Assembly (NCBI GenBank): GCA_036258055.1 | Contig: DATAEK010000125.1 | Location: 1 to 12,145, forward strand | DNA from: DATAEK01 sp036258055 | GTDB lineage: Bacteria; Acidobacteriota; Vicinamibacteria; Vicinamibacterales; 2-12-FULL-66-21 | DNA: 12,145 nt | Direction of reading: 5' to 3' | Part shown: one piece after another, positions 7,324-12,145 of the stretch | How positions within the stretch are numbered: position 1 is the stretch's first letter | How the letters are laid out: the number at the start of each line of letters is the position of its first letter | Made by a program: the position numbers and the translations under genes | The notes under the pieces: generated by a model | What the model was told of the DNA's origin: nothing | Seen by the model: only the letters and a program-made list of their open reading frames with translations | Database searches by the model: none

Positions 7324-7698
7324 ATGGCCGTGCCGCGCATCTTGAAAGAGGAACTGAAGCAGCGGCTCGAGGGACCGCCCGACGCCCGGCCGGCCGTCAT
7401 CGACGTCCGGCTCAAGTACCCGTTCGAACACAGCACGGTCATGATCGCCGGGGCCATCCGGATGGCACCCAGCGAGCTGAACGCCTCCGCCATTCCCCGC
7501 GATCGCGACATCGTCCTCTACGATTCCGACCCTGACGAGCTCGTAAGCGAGCGGGTGGCCCAGGAACTCATCCGTCAGGGCTTCCGCGCCATGGCCCTGA
7601 CTGGGGGCATCGGGGACTGGGTCACGGCAAAGCTGCCGACTGAAAGCAAGCCGGCGCCGCAACCCTTGACGCCGGCGCCGGGTGCGCTCAAAGGGTGA
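7324..7698 (+). CDS. Rhodanese-like protein lacking the active-site cysteine
   Basis: The gene encodes 124 residues. An N-terminal helix (ILKEELKQRLE) is followed by a rhodanese-homology fold: AVIDVR with the CDC25-like DVR strand, a HSTVMIAGAIRM segment, IVLYDSDPDE at the active-site loop, then helix ERVAQELIRQGF and ALTGGIGDWV. Family members usually carry CxC or a single Cys in the loop. Here the positions are Asp67 and Asp69, and the protein contains no cysteine, so sulfur transfer by persulfide is excluded. The tail is Pro/Ala rich. I chose the ATG at 7324 because the promoter overlaps any earlier start: TTG 7288 is itself the -35 box. It is probably a binding or regulatory module; the partner is unknown. 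The gene lies upstream of the PHP gene with a 136-base gap. Confidence 0.8.
   Translation: MAVPRILKEELKQRLEGPPDARPAVIDVRLKYPFEHSTVMIAGAIRMAPSELNASAIPRDRDIVLYDSDPDELVSERVAQELIRQGFRAMALTGGIGDWVTAKLPTESKPAPQPLTPAPGALKG
7662..7696 (+). terminator. GC-rich hairpin overlapping the rhodanese stop codon
   Basis: ACCCTTGA at 7662-7669 pairs with TCAAAGGGT at 7688-7696 with one bulged base. Between them GCGC/GCGC can form an inner stem. The structure covers the last codons and touches the TGA. No T-tract follows, so it may stabilise the 3' end or affect translation of what follows rather than terminate. Confidence 0.25.
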
Positions 7699-7834
7699 CC
7701 CATCCGTCGCACCAATCCTCGTCGTGCCGCCTGGCGGACCTTCTCGACACACCCAGCGAGGCGGACGAGTCCGACCGCAGTCCAGCCCCTCACGCCCGTG
7801 ACTACGTGGCCCCACTCGAACACAGGCGGTCGAG

Positions 7835-9061
7835 ATGCGCCCGCTGACACTTGGCCGGGCGTGGGACGTGCTGGACAGCCTTCTCAAGGCCATCGCTGAG
7901 TCGTGCCCGGCGGTCGACGTGGCCGTAGCCGCCGGCGACTCACGGCGATTCGAACCGCTCGTCTCTGAAATCACCCTGGTCGGACGCGCAGTCAGCCTGC
8001 CCGCCGCCATCGATCAGATCAGCGCTTTGCCTGGCATCACCGTCCTTCGCCGATCATCGCGGAACGTGGTCGTGAAGCACCGCGACACCGACGTCGACGT
8101 GCAGGTCGCGCATCCGGATGATTTCGGATCCGTTCTCTTCCTCGCCACGGGATCGCAGGCGCACCTCCGAGCCGTTCTCGAAGGTCATCGTCTTTCCGAC
8201 GCCCGATCGGAAGACGAGATCTACGCGCGAGCCGGCCTGACGTTCATCGCACCAGAGTTGCGCAGCGGCACCGGCGAGATCGAAGCGGCCGCGTCAGGGC
8301 TGCTGCCTGCGCTCGTATCGCGCGAGAACATCCGCGGCGATCTGCACATGCACACGACCTACAGCGATGGCGGCGATTCGCTGACCGACATGGTCATGGC
8401 CTGCAGCGCCCTCGGGTACGAGTACATCGCAATTACCGATCATTCGGAGGGGGCGGCAGCCGCGAACACGCTGACGGAGGATCAGATCGCCCGGCAGCGC
8501 GAGGAGATCGAGCGGTTGCGCGAGCGGGTGCCGGGCATGACGATCCTTCACGGCACCGAGGTGGACATCCTGGCGGATGGGTCGCTGGATTTCAGCGATG
8601 CGATCCTGCAACGGTTCGACGTCGTACTCGCGTCCCTTCACGAATCGGCGGGCCATGACGGCCGGCGTCTGACGCAACGCTGTATCGCCGCGCTGAAGCA
8701 TCCGCTCGTGAACGTCCTGACGCACCCCATGAACCGTCTGGTCGGCAGGCGCGGTGGCTACGAGTTGGACTACGAGGCCGTCTACGCAGCCGCGGTCGAG
8801 ACTGGCACCGCCCTCGAAGTGGACGGCGCGCCAGCTCATCTCGATCTCGACGGCGAGCACGCGCGAGCCGCGGTGGCGGCAGGCGTGACGCTGACGATCG
8901 ACAGCGACTGCCATCGGGCCCAGGCCTTGGACCGCCAGATGCGGCTCGGTATCGGCACCGCGCGGCGCGGTTGGGTCGAGCCAGCTCAGGTCCTGAACAC
9001 CGGCTCAATCGACGCCGTCCGATCCTTCATCCGCACCAAGCGAGTCGGCGCTGTCAGCTGA
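7835..9061 (+). CDS. PolX-derived PHP phosphoesterase with degenerate polymerase palm
   Basis: The gene encodes 408 residues. It aligns with the palm, thumb and PHP parts of bacterial family X DNA polymerase (PolX), usually about 570 residues; the N-terminal helix-hairpin-helix/lyase region is absent. The palm (~1-165) is eroded: the AGS-RR motif reads AGDSRR (33-38), the Asp-x-Asp dyad reads E45-I-T47, and only the third Asp (D88) remains. Part of the thumb is also shortened. Polymerisation is unlikely. The PHP domain (~166-405) keeps every metal motif I expect: H171-x-H173, D178, D202-H203, E242, H269, H297 and D358-C-H360. In intact PolX this domain is a Mn-dependent 3'-5' exonuclease/phosphatase. 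So this is probably a metal-dependent phosphoesterase, perhaps on DNA ends. An in-frame stop lies 36 bases upstream of the ATG, and AGGCGG at 7824-7829 is a partial ribosome binding site. Confidence 0.85.
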   Translation: MRPLTLGRAWDVLDSLLKAIAESCPAVDVAVAAGDSRRFEPLVSEITLVGRAVSLPAAIDQISALPGITVLRRSSRNVVVKHRDTDVDVQVAHPDDFGSVLFLATGSQAHLRAVLEGHRLSDARSEDEIYARAGLTFIAPELRSGTGEIEAAASGLLPALVSRENIRGDLHMHTTYSDGGDSLTDMVMACSALGYEYIAITDHSEGAAAANTLTEDQIARQREEIERLRERVPGMTILHGTEVDILADGSLDFSDAILQRFDVVLASLHESAGHDGRRLTQRCIAALKHPLVNVLTHPMNRLVGRRGGYELDYEAVYAAAVETGTALEVDGAPAHLDLDGEHARAAVAAGVTLTIDSDCHRAQALDRQMRLGIGTARRGWVEPAQVLNTGSIDAVRSFIRTKRVGAVS

Positions 9062-9100
9062 CGCGCCGAGCCGTTCCTTAACGCCAATGCTCAACAAAGC

Positions 9101-9109
9101 TGATAGGAT
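9101..9109 (+). promoter_or_regulatory. Extended -10 promoter of lolA-secretin pair
   Basis: TGATAGGAT is an extended -10 (TGn-TAGGAT). A TTAACG at 9078-9083 is a poor -35 at 20-base spacing, which an extended -10 can tolerate. Transcription would start near 9116, 28 bases before the ATG at 9144, and GAGAGA at 9135-9140 could be the ribosome binding site. This placement excludes the upstream ATG at 9087 as the start. Confidence 0.45.
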
Positions 9110-9143
9110 GATCCAGCCCAGCCCCTGCGGTTCTGAGAGACTC

Positions 9144-9812
9144 ATGCGAACCGTGCTCCCGGCGCTCCTCGTTGTCGCCGCCGTGACTTGTGTCGCCTCG
9201 ACACAGGCTCAGCCTGAGCAGAATGCGGCAGTGGTTGCCGCCGCCCTGCAAAAGAAGTACGACGCGGTCAACGATTTTTCCGCCGATTTCACGCAAGAGG
9301 CCGAAAGTGGCGTGCTTCGGAAGAAGCTCGTCGAGAAGGGCTCTCTGCTGGTCAAAAAGCCGGGGCGGATGAAGTGGACCTACAAAGAGCCTGAGCAGAA
9401 GCTCTTCGTGTCCGACGGCACGCGGATGTACATGCACACGCCGGCCGACAACCAGGTGATCGTCAGCCCAGTGCCGACCGACGACCAGGCGACGACGGCC
9501 GTGCTCTTCCTCACCGGCAAGGGCAAGCTCACGAGGGACTTCGCCATCTCGTTCGATCCGGGGGGAACCCCGGACACCTACGCCCTTCGGCTCCAGCCCA
9601 AGCTCCCACAGCGCGATTACGACACGCTTCAACTCGTCGTCGATCGCTCAACGCTTCAATTGCGCTCGCTCACGGCCGTGAACCCACAGGGCACCCAAAC
9701 GTTCCGGTTCAGCAATTTCAAGGAAAACGTCGGATTGTCCGATAAAACGTTCGCGTTCACCATCCCGCGGGGAGCCGATGTCATCTTTGCCGGATCATCA
9801 TCGGGCCGCTGA
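9144..9812 (+). CDS. lolA: LolA-like outer-membrane lipoprotein carrier
   Basis: From the ATG at 9144 the protein has 222 residues. A Sec signal peptide (MRTVLPALLVVAAVTCVA...) probably ends near STQA, followed by the mature LolA fold: NDFSADFTQE, then GSLLVKKPGRMKWTYKEPE, then FVSDGTRMYMHTPADNQV, all typical of the family's half-barrel. LolA accepts lipoproteins from the LolCDE transporter in the inner membrane and carries them across the periplasm to the outer membrane. Length is normal. The gene overlaps the next gene by 35 bases, so the two are probably translated together. That next gene encodes a lipoprotein secretin, an obvious candidate client. I cannot tell whether this is the general LolA of the cell or a dedicated paralogue. 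Confidence 0.88.
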   Translation: MRTVLPALLVVAAVTCVASTQAQPEQNAAVVAAALQKKYDAVNDFSADFTQEAESGVLRKKLVEKGSLLVKKPGRMKWTYKEPEQKLFVSDGTRMYMHTPADNQVIVSPVPTDDQATTAVLFLTGKGKLTRDFAISFDPGGTPDTYALRLQPKLPQRDYDTLQLVVDRSTLQLRSLTAVNPQGTQTFRFSNFKENVGLSDKTFAFTIPRGADVIFAGSSSGR

Positions 9813-11676
9813 GAGCACCCGCTGGGTGCGGCCCCTGGGCACCTGCCTGCTGGTAGCTGCGCTGTCCGGCTGCGCCACGGGATCCGCTTTCCATGCCGGA
9901 CAGCAGGCCGAACGCGCCTCGGATTTCGACCGCGCGGTCGTCGAGTACACGAAGGCCGTGCGGGCAAATCCCGAGGACCGGAATGTCCGCGGTGCACTCG
10001 AGCGCGCTCGCCTCAAGGCTTCGCAGGAACACTTCTTCGCCGGACGTCGCCTGGCAGGCAGCGAGCGCTACGAGGAGGCGGTCGTCGAGTTTCAGCTCGC
10101 GTCGGAGCTGAACCCCACGGATGCGCAGGTCGATCTCGCGCTCCGGGACGCGCGGCAGCGGCTGCGCACGAAGGTCTCGGTCTCACGCGGCGGGAAGACC
10201 GAGCTGCAGACGCTGGTCGAACGAACGCGTAATCTGCCGCCGCCCGGTCTGGAACTCCCCGAGGACGCCAGGCTCCCCGACTCGCTCGTGTTCAGCGCCG
10301 CGAGCAGCCGCGCCGTCTTCACCGCCATTGCGCGGTTCTCCGGCCTGAACGTGGTGTTCGATCCGTCGTTCCGCGATTCGACGATCAGCGTGGACGTCCG
10401 CAATTCCACGCTGGCCGATGCGCTGAGCTCGGTCTCGACCAGTACCCACACGTTCTATCGGGTGACGGGACAGAAGACGATCACGATCATCCCGGACACG
10501 CCGGCGAAGCGCCGCGAGTACGAGGAGTCGGTCGTCCGCACCTTCTATCTCAGCAACGCGGACATCAAAGAAGTCATCGATCTGCTGCGCATCGTCGTCG
10601 ACGTGCGGCAGATCTCCCCCATCACTGCGACCAACGCCATCTCGCTCAAAGACACACCCGAACGTATCGCCGCGGCGGGACGGCTGATTTCCGCAATCGA
10701 CAAGGCGCGGCCCGAAGTCATCATCGACGTGGAGCTGCTCGAAGTCGACCGCGAGAAGTTGCGGGAGTACGGGCTGCAGATCGCCTCGCCCGGCTCGCCG
10801 GGTATCTCCGGCTCGGCTGACGTGAATCGCCAGGGTCTGACGCTGCAGGATCTCTTCAACCTGACGGCCTCAGATGTGTTCATGGCAGGTGTACCGGGAA
10901 TCTACTACCGCCTGCTGAAAAACGACATCAACACACGAACGCTGGCGAACCCGCAGCTGCGGACATCCGAAGGCATCGCCGCCCAAGCGAAGTTCGGCGA
11001 GCGTGTGCCCGTTCCCGTCACGACGTTCGCGCCGATCGCGACCGGCGGTATCAACCAGCAGCCGATCACCTCGTTCGTCTACGAGAACATCGGCGTCAAC
11101 ATCGACATCCTGCCCCGCACGCACCACGACGACGAGGTATCGCTGACGGTGAAGATCGCGTTGAGCAATATCTCGGGCATCGGGTTCGGCGGGCTCCCGA
11201 CCTTCGGCAATCGTGAGATCAACACCACGATCCGGCTGAAAGACGGCGAGACCAACATGCTCGCGGGACTGATCCGGGATGAAGAGCGTACGATCCTGGC
11301 GGGCGTTCCGGGGCTCAGCGACGTACCCCTCATCGGACACCTGTTCGCGAACAACCACAAGGAGACGAAGGAAACCGACATCATCCTGACGCTGACGCCC
11401 CACATCGTCCGCGTGCTGGATCTGTCGGAGGCGGATCTGCGGCCATTCCGCCTTGCGAGGGACTCGGGAGGAGGCGACGTGCCGCCGGCCCAGCAGACTC
11501 CCCGAGACGACGCGCCCGCGACCTCACCGATGGTCCGCGATCCGATCGGCGCGCCGCAGCCCCAGCCGGTTCCTGGACCCGCGTTTCCGCAGCCGCTGCA
11601 GCCCCCGTTGCCGGGAACGCAGGTACCCATCACGCCACCGAAGAAGCCCGGTGGCGGCGGATCGTTTCTCAACTGA
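9778..11676 (+). CDS. Outer-membrane secretin lipoprotein with N-terminal TPRs
   Basis: The gene encodes 632 residues. A lipoprotein signal ends in LSGC with Cys32 and Ala at +2, predicting outer-membrane sorting. Residues ~35-128 form two TPR-like units (FDRAVVEYTKAVRANPEDRN; YEEAVVEFQLASELNP). Next come an N0/STN-type domain (~165-245), one N1-type domain (~252-310) and the secretin pore domain (~320-545), ending with VPGLSDVPLIGHLF and ETDIILTLTPHIV, hallmarks of GspD/PilQ proteins. A Pro/Gln-rich tail (~550-632) follows. Secretins form large gated outer-membrane channels for type II secretion or type IV pili; which system applies cannot be told here, as no pilus or Gsp gene is in the window. 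The start overlaps lolA by 35 bases. GTG 9826, after the lolA stop, would give a shorter signal and is an alternative. The 3' end overlaps the convergent murA-like gene by eight bases. Confidence 0.9.
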   Translation: MSSLPDHHRAAESTRWVRPLGTCLLVAALSGCATGSAFHAGQQAERASDFDRAVVEYTKAVRANPEDRNVRGALERARLKASQEHFFAGRRLAGSERYEEAVVEFQLASELNPTDAQVDLALRDARQRLRTKVSVSRGGKTELQTLVERTRNLPPPGLELPEDARLPDSLVFSAASSRAVFTAIARFSGLNVVFDPSFRDSTISVDVRNSTLADALSSVSTSTHTFYRVTGQKTITIIPDTPAKRREYEESVVRTFYLSNADIKEVIDLLRIVVDVRQISPITATNAISLKDTPERIAAAGRLISAIDKARPEVIIDVELLEVDREKLREYGLQIASPGSPGISGSADVNRQGLTLQDLFNLTASDVFMAGVPGIYYRLLKNDINTRTLANPQLRTSEGIAAQAKFGERVPVPVTTFAPIATGGINQQPITSFVYENIGVNIDILPRTHHDDEVSLTVKIALSNISGIGFGGLPTFGNREINTTIRLKDGETNMLAGLIRDEERTILAGVPGLSDVPLIGHLFANNHKETKETDIILTLTPHIVRVLDLSEADLRPFRLARDSGGGDVPPAQQTPRDDAPATSPMVRDPIGAPQPQPVPGPAFPQPLQPPLPGTQVPITPPKKPGGGGSFLN

Positions 11677-12145
11677 GGCGTTCGACCTGCGCGCCGAGTG
11701 ATTGGAGCCGCGACGTCAGCGCTGCGTAGCCGCGCTCGACGGTCTCGAGCGGCTCGACCCGGCTCTCGCCGTGAGCCGCGAGCGCGGCGGCAATCAGCGC
11801 CATCCCTGAACGCAGATCCCGGCTGTCCAAATGACGGCCCCGCAGCTTCGTGGGGCCGCTGATGATGATCCGGTGCGGATCGCAGAGGAAGAGATCCGCG
11901 CTCATCGCGCTCAACTGCTCGAGGGCGAAGAGACGCAGCTCGTAGAGCCAGTCGTGAACCAGCGTTTGTCCCTCCGCCTGGGTCGCGAGCACGGTCACCA
12001 GACTCACCAGGTCGCTCGGAAACGACGGCCAGAGGCCGGTCGTGATCCGGCCCGCGGCGCGGAGCTTCGACGGGCGGACGTGGAACACGCCATCGGTCAT
12101 ACCGCAGTCCACGTGCATGCGCGCCAGCACCGCCTCCACCACCTC
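11669..12145 (-). CDS. murA: MurA-family enolpyruvyl transferase, C-terminal part
   Basis: About 158 C-terminal residues are present; the start lies beyond the right edge. MurA transfers enolpyruvate from PEP to UDP-N-acetylglucosamine, the first committed step of peptidoglycan synthesis. Visible family features include WPSFPSD, whose Asp matches the catalytic Asp305 of E. coli MurA, the Arg of YELRLF at the ENRF position, the DLR of SRDLRSG (Asp369/Arg371 region), and VERGYAALTSRLQSLGAQVER at the C-terminus. The usual PGFPTD and ENRFMH wording is altered, which suggests a divergent MurA subfamily or a second paralogue rather than the main enzyme. The catalytic cysteine loop is outside the window. 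It converges on the secretin gene with an eight-base overlap of 3' ends. Confidence 0.82.
   Translation of the reverse strand, partial: EVVEAVLARMHVDCGMTDGVFHVRPSKLRAAGRITTGLWPSFPSDLVSLVTVLATQAEGQTLVHDWLYELRLFALEQLSAMSADLFLCDPHRIIISGPTKLRGRHLDSRDLRSGMALIAAALAAHGESRVEPLETVERGYAALTSRLQSLGAQVERLS

Noticed and set aside
7695..7847. Fifty-codon frame linking the rhodanese stop to the PHP start, containing LADLLD
   Set aside because: I tested it as a remnant of the missing PolX N-terminus. Apart from a short LADLLD resemblance there is no helix-hairpin-helix pattern, so I did not call it.
6664..8010. 448-codon open frame on the minus strand
   Set aside because: It is antisense to four genes with clear domains (PEGA end, small Cys protein, rhodanese-like, PolX-PHP). 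Long shadow frames are expected at high GC, and the translation has no domain.
9087..9143. Upstream ATG start for lolA
   Set aside because: It would place 19 unusual residues before a normal signal peptide and overlaps the extended -10 at 9101-9109. ATG 9144 fits better.

Overview
The window looks like a chromosomal segment of a GC-rich, diderm (Gram-negative-type) bacterium, most likely an Acidobacteriota member. The phylum is an inference. It rests on the mix of a CHRD lipoprotein, a kinase-like/PEGA membrane protein, a PolX-type PHP protein, LolA next to a TPR-secretin, and a MurA paralogue, together with high GC and strong G/C preference at third codon positions. No transposase, integrase, phage gene, CRISPR array or plasmid gene was seen.

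Layout. 1-60: the first codons of a minus-strand gene that runs off the left edge, followed by about 600 bases with no convincing gene. 680-1312: a secreted CHRD lipoprotein with a very strong ribosome binding site. 1383-1423: a long hairpin lying between that gene and a convergent tRNA-Ala(CGC) at 1508-1583. 1787-3324: a multi-pass GT-C/PMT-like membrane glycosyltransferase split by a frameshift near 2685-2705. 3363-3593 (minus): a small helical protein of unknown function. 3770-6946: a large protein with a degenerate kinase fold, a long disordered linker, one membrane helix and PEGA-type repeats. 7120-7272: a 50-residue cysteine-rich protein. 7324-7698: a rhodanese-like protein without the catalytic cysteine, with a promoter placed for a leaderless mRNA. 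7835-9061: a PolX-derived protein with an intact PHP metal site but a decayed polymerase palm and no helix-hairpin-helix N-terminus. 9144-9812 and 9778-11676: LolA overlapping an outer-membrane secretin lipoprotein that carries its own TPRs. 11669-12145 (minus): the C-terminal part of a MurA-family enzyme.

How the genes may work together. The clearest functional unit is the overlapping LolA/secretin pair. LolA ferries lipoproteins across the periplasm, and the next gene encodes a secretin that is itself a predicted lipoprotein with TPRs like those of PilF/PilW pilotins, so carrier, lipid anchor, TPR module and pore may act as one package. The other genes look like independent units. A recurring theme is catalytic folds with lost catalytic residues: the pseudokinase, the cysteine-less rhodanese and the PolX palm without its Asp dyad. 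None of these adds up to a recognisable defence or mobile system.
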